The notes beneath the pieces are model-generated. The model worked only from the letters and a program-made list of their open reading frames with translations. It ran no database searches and had not been told where the DNA came from. This document shows, in pieces, positions 36,762 through 44,903 of a DNA stretch of 58,020 bases. This stretch comes from Hydrogenophaga sp. Lineage in GTDB: Bacteria; Pseudomonadota; Gammaproteobacteria; Burkholderiales; Burkholderiaceae_C. The stretch covers positions 1 to 58,020 of the forward strand of contig NZ_JADMJO010000043.1 in the NCBI RefSeq assembly GCF_018780385.1, given 5' to 3'. Within the stretch, counting starts at the first letter, position 1. Every line of letters starts with the position of its first letter. A program made the position numbers and the translations under genes.

Positions 36762-38402
36762 ATGGTCCGCCCCACATTGCAGCTCCACCCCCACAGAGAG
36801 CCGGTCACCGCGCACCCGGCCGCCACCCTGCTGCTGCTGCGTGATGGTGCGCTTGGCGTCGAAGTGTTGATGACCCGGCGCTCGCCAAAAGCCAGCTTCT
36901 TGCCTGGCGCCTATGTTTTCCCCGGCGGGCGAGTGGACGCTGACGACCACCAGGCGCATACACTGGCACGCGCCCCCAACGCGGGCGGACGCTACCGCAC
37001 GGCAGCACTGGCTGCACTGAGGGAAACCTTCGAGGAATTGGGCATCCTGCTGGCGGTGCAGGCCGATGACAAGCCCATCACCCGCACCCACCTTCAAGCG
37101 CTGGACCGCAGTGAAGCGCTGTACCCGCAACTGCAAAGCCAGGGCTGGTCACTAACGCTCGATCGGGCGCGCATGCTGGCCTGCTGGACCACCGATCGCA
37201 GCGTGCCCAAGCGTTTCAACACCGCCTTCTTCGTTGCGCTGATGCCCGACCAGCAGGAGCCGGTGGCCGACGAAATGGAACAGTTCGAGCCCGTCTGGGT
37301 CAGGCCCGAGGATGCGCTGACGAAACACCAAGCCGGCAACTTTTTCATGATCTTTCCAACCATCCGCACCCTGCACTGGTTGGCGGATTTCGAGCAAGCC
37401 GAGCAGGCCCTGGCGGCCTGTACCGAAGACGTGCCACTGTGGAACTCCTGCCCTCGGGGTGGTCTGGTCAGCGGTCAACTTCAGCGTTTCATGGAGCATG
37501 AAGCGCCGTACGGCGAACTCGCGCTGGTCTGCCCGGACGGCCAGCTCGAGCACCCGCTGGACTGGCAACACGAGCGGCCGGTGCCCTTGTTGCGGCACCT
37601 GCATCGTCTCACCGCCCCCAACGCCAGCATCATGACCGGCCCCGGCACCAACAGCTACATCCTTGGAGACGCGTCCAGCGGCTACATCGTCATTGATCCG
37701 GGCCCCTTGCTGAACGACCATATCGAGCGCCTGCTCGCTTTCACGGCAGGCCAGATCACGGCCATCGTCTGCACCCACTCGCACCCGGACCACTCCCCCG
37801 CCGCGCAGCCGCTGGCCCAGGCCTGCGCCCGCCTGGCAGGCCATACTCCGCCGGTGCTGGGCCTGGCTTGCGCCGCCACTGCCCGCTCCACGGCTGTCTT
37901 CGCCCCCGACCGAGCTCTGGCCGACGGCGAGCGCCTGATGCTGCACGATGGCGAGCACAAAAGCACCCTGCGCGTGGTCCATACACCAGGGTACGCAGCC
38001 AACCACCTCTGCCTCATCCTCGAAGAAGACGGTCTGCTGTTTTCGGGCGACCACATCCTCAGCGGAAGTACCACCATCATCGACCCGCCCGATGGCGACA
38101 TGAGCGCCTATCTCGATTCGCTGGACCGCCTGGCGCAGATCTGCGAGAAGGACGGTATCGAGTTCATCCTGCCGGCGCACGGTCACGTCATTGGCTGGGC
38201 GGCGCAGTCCATTGCGCAGCTAAAGGCGCACCGCCTGCGGCGCGAGGCCAGGGTGCTAGCGGCCATGCGCGCCGTCCCGCAAGGCGGCTTGGACGACTGG
38301 CTAACTCTGGCCTATGACGACACCCCCGCAGCGCTCTGGCCACTGGCGCGCCGTTCGTTGGCGGCCCATGTGCAACGCATCGAGCAACTCGCGATGCTTT
38401 GA
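36762..38402 (+). CDS. NUDIX hydrolase-metallo-beta-lactamase fusion protein
   Basis: A 546-residue two-domain enzyme. The N-terminal part (about 1-230) is a NUDIX domain with FLPGAYVFPGGRVDADD and the catalytic helix AALRETFEELGILL. This spacing resembles NUDT19/RP2-type CoA diphosphatases, which carry an insertion in the NUDIX box. The C-terminal part (about 280-546) is a metallo-beta-lactamase fold with the zinc motif THSHPDHS, then VVHTPGYAANHLCL, LLFSGDHILSGSTTII and PAHGHVI. It starts 37 bp after the VWA gene. Hydrolysis of CoA compounds or thioesters as damage control is a guess; an RNase-like role (LACTB2 relatives) is the alternative. Confidence 0.87.
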   Translation: MVRPTLQLHPHREPVTAHPAATLLLLRDGALGVEVLMTRRSPKASFLPGAYVFPGGRVDADDHQAHTLARAPNAGGRYRTAALAALRETFEELGILLAVQADDKPITRTHLQALDRSEALYPQLQSQGWSLTLDRARMLACWTTDRSVPKRFNTAFFVALMPDQQEPVADEMEQFEPVWVRPEDALTKHQAGNFFMIFPTIRTLHWLADFEQAEQALAACTEDVPLWNSCPRGGLVSGQLQRFMEHEAPYGELALVCPDGQLEHPLDWQHERPVPLLRHLHRLTAPNASIMTGPGTNSYILGDASSGYIVIDPGPLLNDHIERLLAFTAGQITAIVCTHSHPDHSPAAQPLAQACARLAGHTPPVLGLACAATARSTAVFAPDRALADGERLMLHDGEHKSTLRVVHTPGYAANHLCLILEEDGLLFSGDHILSGSTTIIDPPDGDMSAYLDSLDRLAQICEKDGIEFILPAHGHVIGWAAQSIAQLKAHRLRREARVLAAMRAVPQGGLDDWLTLAYDDTPAALWPLARRSLAAHVQRIEQLAML

Positions 38403-38440
38403 ACCCCATACGCTTTTTAGACAACCCACAGGAGCTCAAT

Positions 38441-38932
38441 ATGAATACCAACGCCCCCAACCTTGACCGCATCGCAGCTTGCAAGCAAGGCTGGAACGAT
38501 AGCCCTTTTCTGAAGGCGCAAGGGCTTGAAGTTGAAGAAACAGCTGTAGGCCGAGCTGTTGTACGACTTCCTAAGGCCCTTCCCACCCAACGCGGCGGCG
38601 GCGGTTCGGACACCGTGCTCAATGGCGGCGTCATCTCCTATATGTTCGACGGTGCGCTTGGCTGGGCCATCATCTCCTCGCTGCTGGCCATGCCCGAGGC
38701 GTCCGACATTGATCCCTTCGAGCTTCGCCAGTTCACGATCAACCTCGACATCACCTTCCTCAATGCCGCCGTGGGCGATAGCTTCGAAGCACGCGGCAAG
38801 GTGGTGCGCATCAGCCGCACGACGGCATTTGCCGAAGGGGAGTTCCTGGATGCCAATGGCACAGTTTGCGCCACCGCCAAGGGTATCTGGCGCGTGTTCT
38901 GGCCGCGCAGTATTGCATCCACCCCGCGCTGA
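38441..38932 (+). CDS. Hotdog-fold thioesterase (PaaI family)
   Basis: A 163-residue protein with the hotdog helix VLNGGVISYMFDGALGWAI and the strands around FTINLDITFLNAAVGDSFEARG and TTAFAEGEFLDANG. PaaI-type enzymes hydrolyse stalled acyl-CoA esters and free CoA. It starts at ATG 38441 behind a GGAG ribosome-binding site, 38 bp after the NUDIX fusion and 31 bp before the AtuA-like gene. With the preceding NUDIX/lactamase gene it makes a two-gene stretch of hydrolases inside a catabolic operon. Confidence 0.88.
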   Translation: MNTNAPNLDRIAACKQGWNDSPFLKAQGLEVEETAVGRAVVRLPKALPTQRGGGGSDTVLNGGVISYMFDGALGWAIISSLLAMPEASDIDPFELRQFTINLDITFLNAAVGDSFEARGKVVRISRTTAFAEGEFLDANGTVCATAKGIWRVFWPRSIASTPR

Positions 38933-38963
38933 CCCCGCTCCCCCGAATAACCCGGAGACATCC

Positions 38964-40745
38964 ATGAAAAAAATAACCCTTCGTATTGGCAGCGCCTCGG
39001 GCTTCTGGGGCGACTCCGAGTTCGCCGCCGCCCAACTGGTGCAGCGCGGCAACATCGACGTCCTGGTGTTCGACTACTTGGCCGAAATCACCATGTCGCT
39101 GCTCAGCCGCGCCAAGGCCAAAGACCCGGCACAGGGCTATGCACCGGATTTCGTGACCACCCTCCAGCCCCTGATGAAGGAACTGAAGTCGCGCGGCATC
39201 AAGGTCATTGCCAACGCGGGCGGTGTCAACCCGTCTGCCTGTCGCGCTGCGCTGGTGGCTGCAGCCCAGGCCGAAGGTGTCGATCTGAACATCGCCGCCG
39301 TGCTGGGCGACGACCTGATGCCCCAGGTTGAGGCCCTGCGCTCGGCCAACATCCAAGAGATGTTCGCGGGCAGCCCCTTTCCACAAAAAGTCATGAGCGC
39401 CAACGCCTATCTGGGCGCCTTCCCGATCGCCGCGGCGCTCGATGCCGGCGCCGACGTCGTGGTCACTGGCCGCTGCGTCGACAGCGCGGTCACACTGGCG
39501 CCGCTTATCCATGCCTTTGGCTGGACCGCCGCCGACCACGATCTGCTCGCGCAGGGCAGCCTGGCTGGTCACCTGATCGAGTGCGGCACGCAGGCCACCG
39601 GCGGCAACTACACTGACTGGGATTCGGTGCCGGGCTGGGACGACATGGGCTTTCCCATCGCCGAGTGCCGCGCCGACGGCAGCTTCGTCATCACCAAGCC
39701 CGAAGGCACTGGCGGGCTGGTCTGCCACTCCACGGTGGGCGAGCAGATGCTCTATGAAATCGGCGACCCGCGCGCCTACATCCTGCCCGATGTGGTGTGC
39801 GACTTCACCAGCGTCACGCTGACGCAGATCGGCCCCGACCGCGTCGAGGTCAAGGGCGCGCGCGGCCTCCCGCCGACCGATCAGGCCAAAGTCAGCGTCA
39901 CCTACGCCGACGGCTTTCGGGCCATGAGCTTGTTCATGATCGGCGGCATCAATGCCGGCGCCAAGGGGCAGCGCGTCGGCGCCGCAATGCTGGCGCGCAT
40001 GCGGCGACACTATGCACAGCGCGGTTGGCCCGACTTCACCGAAACTTGTGTCGAGGCCATCGGCGCTGAAGACACCTACGGCCCCCACGCTCGGCCCGAT
40101 GCGCGCGAAGTGATGCTCAAGGTCGGCGTGCGCCACCCGGTCAAGGACGCACTCGAACTGTTTTCGCGCGAAGTGGCGCCGATGGCCCTGATGTCGGCCC
40201 CGGCCATCACGGGCTTCACCGGTGGTCGACCCAAGGTGCAACCGGTGGTTCGGCTGTTTTCCTGCCTGATCCCCAAGACCCAGCTGGCCGCGAGCATCGA
40301 CATGGGCGACAAGACCGTGGCGGCACCGCCATGGCACGGCCAGGCGTTTGATCCGGCGACCCTGCCCCAGGTCGGCGGCCCGCTGCCTGCCGCCGACGCC
40401 TATGCGCGCGGCACGCGCATAGTGCCGCTGGTGAAGCTGGCCTGGGGCCGCAGCGGCGACAAGGGCGACGCCGCCAACATCGGCGTCCTGGCGCGTCAAC
40501 CCGGCTACCTGCCTTTCATCCGCGCCGCCCTGACCGAGCAGGCCGTGGCGGCCTGGTTCGCCCACCTCGTCAAGGGCAGCGTGCAGCGCTTTGACCTGCC
40601 CGGCACGCACGCGCTGAACTTTCTGATGCACGAAGCCCTGGGCGGCGGCGGCATCGCTTCGGTTCGCATGGACTCGCAGGGCAAAGCCTTTGCGCAGATG
40701 CTGCTCGATTTTCCAGTCCCGATCCCAGCCGACTTGGCACTTTGA
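38964..40745 (+). CDS. atuA: AtuA-family protein (DUF1446 plus AtuA C-terminal domain)
   Basis: The 593-residue protein has an N-terminal DUF1446 domain (RIGSASGFWGDSEFAAAQL, NAGGVNPSACRAAL, GRCVDSAVTLAPLIHAFGW, GHLIECGTQATGGNYTDW, KPEGTGGLVCHSTV) and a C-terminal AtuA-type domain starting near residue 490 (VKLAWGRSGDKGDAANIGV). AtuA was named from the acyclic terpene utilization cluster of Pseudomonas, where it accompanies geranyl-CoA carboxylase; its biochemical role is unsettled. Here it lies in the same operon as an AtuC/AtuF- or LiuB/LiuD-like carboxylase. AtuB, AtuE, AtuG and the citronellyl set are not seen. Confidence 0.88.
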   Translation: MKKITLRIGSASGFWGDSEFAAAQLVQRGNIDVLVFDYLAEITMSLLSRAKAKDPAQGYAPDFVTTLQPLMKELKSRGIKVIANAGGVNPSACRAALVAAAQAEGVDLNIAAVLGDDLMPQVEALRSANIQEMFAGSPFPQKVMSANAYLGAFPIAAALDAGADVVVTGRCVDSAVTLAPLIHAFGWTAADHDLLAQGSLAGHLIECGTQATGGNYTDWDSVPGWDDMGFPIAECRADGSFVITKPEGTGGLVCHSTVGEQMLYEIGDPRAYILPDVVCDFTSVTLTQIGPDRVEVKGARGLPPTDQAKVSVTYADGFRAMSLFMIGGINAGAKGQRVGAAMLARMRRHYAQRGWPDFTETCVEAIGAEDTYGPHARPDAREVMLKVGVRHPVKDALELFSREVAPMALMSAPAITGFTGGRPKVQPVVRLFSCLIPKTQLAASIDMGDKTVAAPPWHGQAFDPATLPQVGGPLPAADAYARGTRIVPLVKLAWGRSGDKGDAANIGVLARQPGYLPFIRAALTEQAVAAWFAHLVKGSVQRFDLPGTHALNFLMHEALGGGGIASVRMDSQGKAFAQMLLDFPVPIPADLAL

Positions 40746-40788
40746 CAACTTTCGCCCCTGCCCCCAATCCAAGACAGAGAAATACACC

Positions 40789-41982
40789 ATGAACACCTCG
40801 GCCACTACCGCGATAGCCAACACGGCTTCCACCGCCTTGAGCGCGCGTATCCGCGACGTGCAGGAAGCCACCCGCGGCGTCACCACCCTGTACCCGCGCA
40901 GCTACATCCTCCAGTGCATCAAGGAAGATCGCTTCCCCGACGAGCTGTGGCAAAAGCTCGGCGAGTTCGGCCTGCTCGGCCTGTCCGTCCCGGAAGAGTA
41001 TGGCGGCTCCGGAGGCGGCGTACTGGAGATCACCGCGCTCAATGAAGCGCTGGCTTTGGCCGGCGTGCCCACGCTGTTCCTGGTCGTCACAGGGCTGGGC
41101 CGGGTACCGATCATGCGCCACGGCACACCCGAGCAGATCAGGAAATACGTCACGCCGACTTGCACCGGCGAGAAGAAGTTGTGTTTTGCCATCACCGAGC
41201 CCAATGCCGGCACCAACAGCTTTGCCATGACCACACTGGCCACACCGGACGGCGATGGCTGGGTGCTCAATGGCCAGAAGGTCTTCATTTCTGGCGCGCG
41301 CGATGCCGACTACATGCTGGTGATCGCTCGCACCACCAAGGCAGGCGAGGTGAAGCATCGCACCGACGGCATCTCGCTGTTCGTGCTTGACATGAAAACG
41401 CCCGGAATCCAGCTGACGCAACTCAACATCCAGGTCGAAACCGCCGAGCGCCAGTACATGGTGTTCTTTGACAACGTCAAGCTGCCCGCCGACGCACTGA
41501 TCGGCGAAGCCGGCAAGGGCGCCAAGCTGATGTTCGAAGGCCTGAACTCGGAGCGCCTGCTGGCCGCTGGAGCCGCAATCGGCTTGGGCGACTATGCGCT
41601 GGCCAAGGCGGTAGCCTATTCGAAGGAGCGTAAGCCCTTCGGCAAGCCAATTGGCTCCTACCAGGCACTGCAGCACCGTATGGCGCAGGCCAAGGCGCAG
41701 ATCGAGGCAGCGCGGCTGATGACCTACAACGCCGCCGAGCGCTTCGACGCCGGCGAGGATGCTGGTGCCCACGCCAACATGGCCAAGCTGCTGGGCTCGC
41801 AAGCGGCGGTGGCCGCCGTAGAGGCCGCGCTGCAAACCCACGGCGGCTACGGATTCGACCGCGACTACGACATCATCACGTTGTGGCCCATGGTGCGCCT
41901 GCTGGAAATCGCGCCCATCAACAACGAGATGCTGCTCAACTACATCGGCGAACATGTATTGGGCTTGCCTAAGTCATACTGA
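40789..41982 (+). CDS. Acyl-CoA dehydrogenase, last gene of the plus-strand run
   Basis: A 397-residue flavoprotein with AITEPNAGTNSFAMTTLATP, GQKVFISGARDADYMLV, FGKPIGSYQALQHRMAQ and LQTHGGYGFDRDYDI. The C-terminus (RLLEIAPINNEMLLNYIGEHVLGLPKSY) places it in the same subfamily as the dehydrogenase at 13.3-14.4 kb, but here glutamate stands at the canonical base position where the other has glutamine. It lies 43 bp after the AtuA-like gene. About 140 bp of apparently non-coding DNA follows before a TetR gene, with no clear terminator. Confidence 0.92.
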   Translation: MNTSATTAIANTASTALSARIRDVQEATRGVTTLYPRSYILQCIKEDRFPDELWQKLGEFGLLGLSVPEEYGGSGGGVLEITALNEALALAGVPTLFLVVTGLGRVPIMRHGTPEQIRKYVTPTCTGEKKLCFAITEPNAGTNSFAMTTLATPDGDGWVLNGQKVFISGARDADYMLVIARTTKAGEVKHRTDGISLFVLDMKTPGIQLTQLNIQVETAERQYMVFFDNVKLPADALIGEAGKGAKLMFEGLNSERLLAAGAAIGLGDYALAKAVAYSKERKPFGKPIGSYQALQHRMAQAKAQIEAARLMTYNAAERFDAGEDAGAHANMAKLLGSQAAVAAVEAALQTHGGYGFDRDYDIITLWPMVRLLEIAPINNEMLLNYIGEHVLGLPKSY

Positions 41983-42123
41983 GCCGATGGCCGTCATCCC
42001 CGGTACCGACCACCCAGACCGAGACCGATGTTCGCAATACGGTCGAGGCCTCCGTCCGCCGTTTTCGGGGTCGCCTGAGCTTTCGACCCGACATCATTGG
42101 CAGGCCTCGCTACTCGTTTTCGG

Positions 42124-42873
42124 ATGATGTGTGCCGTGCGCTCCCTCCCCACTTTCGAAGCAGCCAAGCGGCCGCGAGGCCGCCCACGCAAGACGCCGCA
42201 GGAGCGAAATGAAGGCAATCGCCGCCAAGATGTCGTCAAGGCCGCGGCCAAACTGTTTCGACGCTACGGCTTCAACGGCACGAGCACGCGCGACATCGCC
42301 TGCGCCGTCGGCATGCATTCCGGATCACTGTTTTGTCACTTCAAAAGCAAGGATGCGCTATTGCATGAAGTGATTCAGGAAGGCATGCGCAGCGCGATGG
42401 CGCGCCAGATGATCGTGCTACTTGCCGAGCATGACGCTGTGACCACGCTGCGGCAATTGATCCGATCGCATTTCGAAACGATTCTGGGACCAAACAGCGA
42501 CTTCATGCATGTGGTGCTCTACGAGTCGCGCTACCTCAATGCTATGCAGCACAAAGTCATCGCGAAGCTGCAAGGTGAATACGAAGCGACATGGACGTCC
42601 GTGCTCCAAGAGCTCTCGTTGACTGGCTGCTTGCAGGTCGAGGTTCCGGTTGCGCGCCATTTGATCTTTGGTGTGCTGAACGGGTCAGCGCAGTGGTTCA
42701 AGTCTGAAATGGGAATCTCGATTGATGACCTGACCGACGCAGTGGTGGCCCTGTGCATACACGTCCCCCCGGCAAAGCCGGACTTGATGTTGAACGCGCC
42801 TTTGGGCGTCAGGCGGTGTATCCGGACGACGCCAACACCGTGGCCGATCTGCCCAGCCAGGCCGAACTCGTGA
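42124..42873 (+). CDS. TetR-family regulator with an altered C-terminus
   Basis: A regulator with a basic N-terminal extension (KRPRGRPRKTPQERN), a helix-turn-helix (VVKAAAKLFRRYGFNGTST, then RDIACAVGMHSGSLFCHFKSK) and a ligand domain with YESRYLNAMQHKVIAK and GVLNGSAQWFKSE. The family normally stops soon after DAVVALCI. Here the frame runs on into DNA that encodes a glycerophosphodiesterase fragment in another frame, so the last 45 or so residues from about 42770 look like read-through and the original stop is lost. Two ATG starts (42124 and 42127) are equivalent. It may regulate the plus-strand run or be an orphan. Confidence 0.82.
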   Translation: MMCAVRSLPTFEAAKRPRGRPRKTPQERNEGNRRQDVVKAAAKLFRRYGFNGTSTRDIACAVGMHSGSLFCHFKSKDALLHEVIQEGMRSAMARQMIVLLAEHDAVTTLRQLIRSHFETILGPNSDFMHVVLYESRYLNAMQHKVIAKLQGEYEATWTSVLQELSLTGCLQVEVPVARHLIFGVLNGSAQWFKSEMGISIDDLTDAVVALCIHVPPAKPDLMLNAPLGVRRCIRTTPTPWPICPARPNS

Positions 42874-43201
42874 AGTACAAGAGCCAGGGCATCAACATCA
42901 TGGCGCCGCCGATCTTCGCCCTGCTGAGCACCGACACTTCAGAGCGGATCGCGCCCTCGCAGTACGCGCGAAACGCCCGCTCGGCCGGTCTGGACATCAT
43001 TGCCTGGACCCTGGAGCGCTCGGGTCTGCTGGCCGATGGCGACAACGGCCTGTATTACCAGACGTTCGATTCGGCCATCAAGACCTAAGGCGACATGATG
43101 CGTGTGCTCGACGTGCTCGTCCGCGAGGCGGGTGTGATTGGCGTTTTCTCGGACTGGCCAGCCACGACCACGTCCTACGCGAACTACGCCAATCAGCGGT
43201 A
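42801..43201 (+). pseudogene. Glycerophosphodiester phosphodiesterase, 3' fragment
   Basis: A C-terminal piece of a GlpQ-type phosphodiesterase. It reads AVYPDDANTVADLPSQAEL, GLDIIAWTLERSGLLADG and YYQTFDSAIKT, then a TAA stop at 43086-43088, then continues in the same frame with [20 protein letters not shown] to a TAG at 43199-43201. The 5' two thirds are absent; the left break lies at about 42770-42800, where the TetR homology ends. It is a deletion scar without function. It shows that this stretch once belonged to a different gene neighbourhood. Confidence 0.78.
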
Positions 43202-43417
43202 GTCTTCATTGGCGCCCGGCGTTCTTCTCCATGGCGGAGATACGGCATGACTGTCGGCCGCAACCACCACAACAAGGTGGAGACAAGAAGATCGCGCCAT
43301 GACACTACCTGAAAGCGAGTCACAGTCGTAGAGCCGAACAGCGCAGAAGGTGTTCCACTTGACGTCGCTGGGTCGCGCTGATCCTGCCGATCATGTGAAT
43401 GTTGCTGACGGTTCAGC
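43202..43417. other. Non-coding stretch between two gene remnants
   Basis: No intact gene, promoter or terminator was recognised here. Short open frames exist on both strands but have no family motifs and no ribosome-binding sites. Together with the flanking fragments it forms more than 1 kb (42.8-43.8 kb) without a functional gene, which looks like a decayed insertion site. Confidence 0.4.
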
Positions 43418-43657
43418 GAGCACGTCGCCGAGGTGCTGCAAGCCATCTTGCACCAGCGCTACAAGTTGCACCGATCCGTCGTCATCACCGCCAACCGCGT
43501 GGTGCAGGACTGAGGCAAATATCTGGGAGATGCCTCCATGGCCACCACCATCCTGGGCCGCCTTATGCACCGCTGCGTAATGCTGGAGTTCGAGGGCAAG
43601 AGCTACCGACTCAAAGAGGCAGCGGCACGCATCGCCGTCACACCCGACTCGTCATAA
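43418..43657 (+). pseudogene. istB: IstB (IS21-family helper ATPase), C-terminal fragment
   Basis: The frame reads VAEVLQAILHQRYKLHRSVV, then NRVVQD, a TGA stop at 43511-43513 where tryptophan is expected, and GKYLGDASMATTILGRLMHR, EFEGKSYRLKEAAARIAVTP, ending at TAA 43655-43657. These are the typical last 80 or so residues of IstB, the ATPase that helps IS21-family transposase IstA. The rest of istB and all of istA are missing, so the element is dead. It marks the boundary between the carboxylase block and the GntR block. Confidence 0.85.
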
Positions 43658-43809
43658 TTCGGCGGTCCTGCCTTGGGGAATTTGAGGTGCCCAAGGGTGA
43701 CGGGATTTGACCTGGCCATCGGGGATGGAAGAGCGCGTTCTCCGTGTGCGATGGCCCAGAGCTGTTTCACTGCGTGCGGGTTTGGTCCTATCATTGAATC
43801 CCCCTACAA
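43658..43809. other. Gap between the IstB remnant and the GntR gene
   Basis: About 150 bp with no gene. The left part may be the old IS21 terminus. The right part must hold the GntR promoter. At about 43783-43793, TGGTCCTATCA is a weak, one-sided match to the palindromes found at the two GntR-cluster promoters, so autoregulation is possible but not strongly supported. Confidence 0.3.
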
Positions 43810-44667
43810 ATGAGCTTGAGCATCTTGGCAACCATCGAACTACCCAGAACTACGCCAGACGCGACCCTGCATGTCTTCCGACCAATTCGTTCTCAGCGTG
43901 CATTCGAGGAGATCGCTTCGCAAATCCGCGCCCAACTGTCGGAAGGGAAGCTCGTGGTCGGCAACCGCCTTCCGTCGGAACGGGCGCTGTCCGAGCAGTT
44001 CGGCGTATCACGCAACACCTTGCGCGAGGCCCTGCGCTCGCTGGAGCATGCCGGCCTGATACGACTGCAGAAGGGCGCCAGCGGCGGTGCTTTCATTACC
44101 GAGGCAAATGGGGACGCGATAGCAACCGGGCTTCTGGACATGTACCACAGCGGCACGATCTCACCCACGCAGTTGACGGAGGCGCGCATTTGGCTCGAGT
44201 CGGTCGTTGTACGTGAAGCCTGCCAGCGCGCCACCGCGGAGAAGATCGATCAGCTTCGCGAGAACGTGCGCCAGGCGGAAAATGCGAACGCGAGGGGCGA
44301 TCTCAATGAGCGCGCCGAGGTGAACCTTGAGTTCCACAGGATCCTTGCACGCATGACGGGCAACCCCGTGGTTGTGATTGTCATGGACAGCGTATTGGCT
44401 GTGCTGAGGCACTTCGTTCAGACCATCGGTCCCTACGAGAACTCCTTTGTCCTGCCCTCACGCAAGAGATTCATCAAATTGATGGAATCGCGCGACGTGG
44501 ATGGTGCGATTGCAGAGATGGAGTCCAGTCTCAAGAGGCTGCAGCGCAGCTATCTGTCTCTGGCAAAGGAGGCGGCTCCCGTCGCTGCCGCGAAGTTGGT
44601 GCAGGTGTCAGCCACCGGCTCAGTTCCGACTCGGGCGCGCGCAGCGAGTCCACGCAAACCAAGCTGA
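43810..44667 (+). CDS. GntR-family regulator (FadR subfamily)
   Basis: A 285-residue regulator with a winged helix-turn-helix at about residues 25-100 (QIRAQLSEGKLVVGNRLPSE, RALSEQFGVSRNTLREALRSLEHAGLIRLQKG) and a C-terminal FCD ligand-binding domain (ARIWLESVVVREACQRAT, NLEFHRILARMTGN). FCD proteins bind acids or acyl-CoAs, often through a metal. The gene directly precedes the CoA-transferase operon. Matching palindromes of the type these proteins bind lie over the -10 of that operon and of the leftward Bug operon 10 kb away. A repressor role over the 44.9-56.6 kb cluster is inferred. Confidence 0.92.
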   Translation: MSLSILATIELPRTTPDATLHVFRPIRSQRAFEEIASQIRAQLSEGKLVVGNRLPSERALSEQFGVSRNTLREALRSLEHAGLIRLQKGASGGAFITEANGDAIATGLLDMYHSGTISPTQLTEARIWLESVVVREACQRATAEKIDQLRENVRQAENANARGDLNERAEVNLEFHRILARMTGNPVVVIVMDSVLAVLRHFVQTIGPYENSFVLPSRKRFIKLMESRDVDGAIAEMESSLKRLQRSYLSLAKEAAPVAAAKLVQVSATGSVPTRARAASPRKPS

Positions 44668-44766
44668 TCCAAAGTTTTCCGGTAGTTGTGCTCCGCGCAC
44701 TGATCGTCTGACTGCGTTGCCGCAGGGTGCTGTAGCGCCCCGCGTTCTTCCTAGGGATCTCACAGG

Positions 44767-44780
44767 CAACCGGCCGGTTG
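44767..44780. repeat. Perfect 14-bp palindrome downstream of the GntR gene
   Basis: CAACCGGCCGGTTG is fully self-complementary. It lies 100 bp after the GntR stop and 70 bp before the next promoter. No T-tract follows, so it is not a standard terminator. It could be a regulator site or chance. Confidence 0.3.
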
Positions 44781-44850
44781 GGTCCGGTCTCCTTCCCCTC
44801 CGAATCACACCTACTCGCGCTTGCAAGCCGCTGCAACGGGATGCCTGGCC

Positions 44851-44903
44851 TTGCCTGATTTAAATCGCGCCGTATAATGGTTCAACCATTGATAGGAGCA
44901 ACA
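44851..44903 (+). promoter_or_regulatory. Promoter and GntR-type operator of the CoA-transferase operon
   Basis: A -35 box TTGCCT (44851-44856), a 16-bp spacer and a -10 box TATAAT (44873-44878) are followed at once by the perfect palindrome AATGGTTCAACCATT (44876-44890). Its core TGGTTCAACCA fits the FadR-subfamily consensus TNGTNNNACNA. The site overlaps the -10 and the start point, which suits repression. The ribosome-binding site AGGAG (44894-44898) stands 5 bp before ATG 44904; an in-frame ATG at 44877 lies inside the operator and is rejected as the start. Confidence 0.72.

Noticed and set aside
43078..43446. Minus-strand open frame across the scar region
   Set aside because: No family motif, crosses two remnants that are clearly coding on the plus strand, and no ribosome-binding site.
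44877..44903. In-frame ATG at 44877 as start of the CoA-transferase
   Set aside because: It lies within the -10 and operator palindrome and would precede the ribosome-binding site; ATG 44904 has AGGAG at the right distance.
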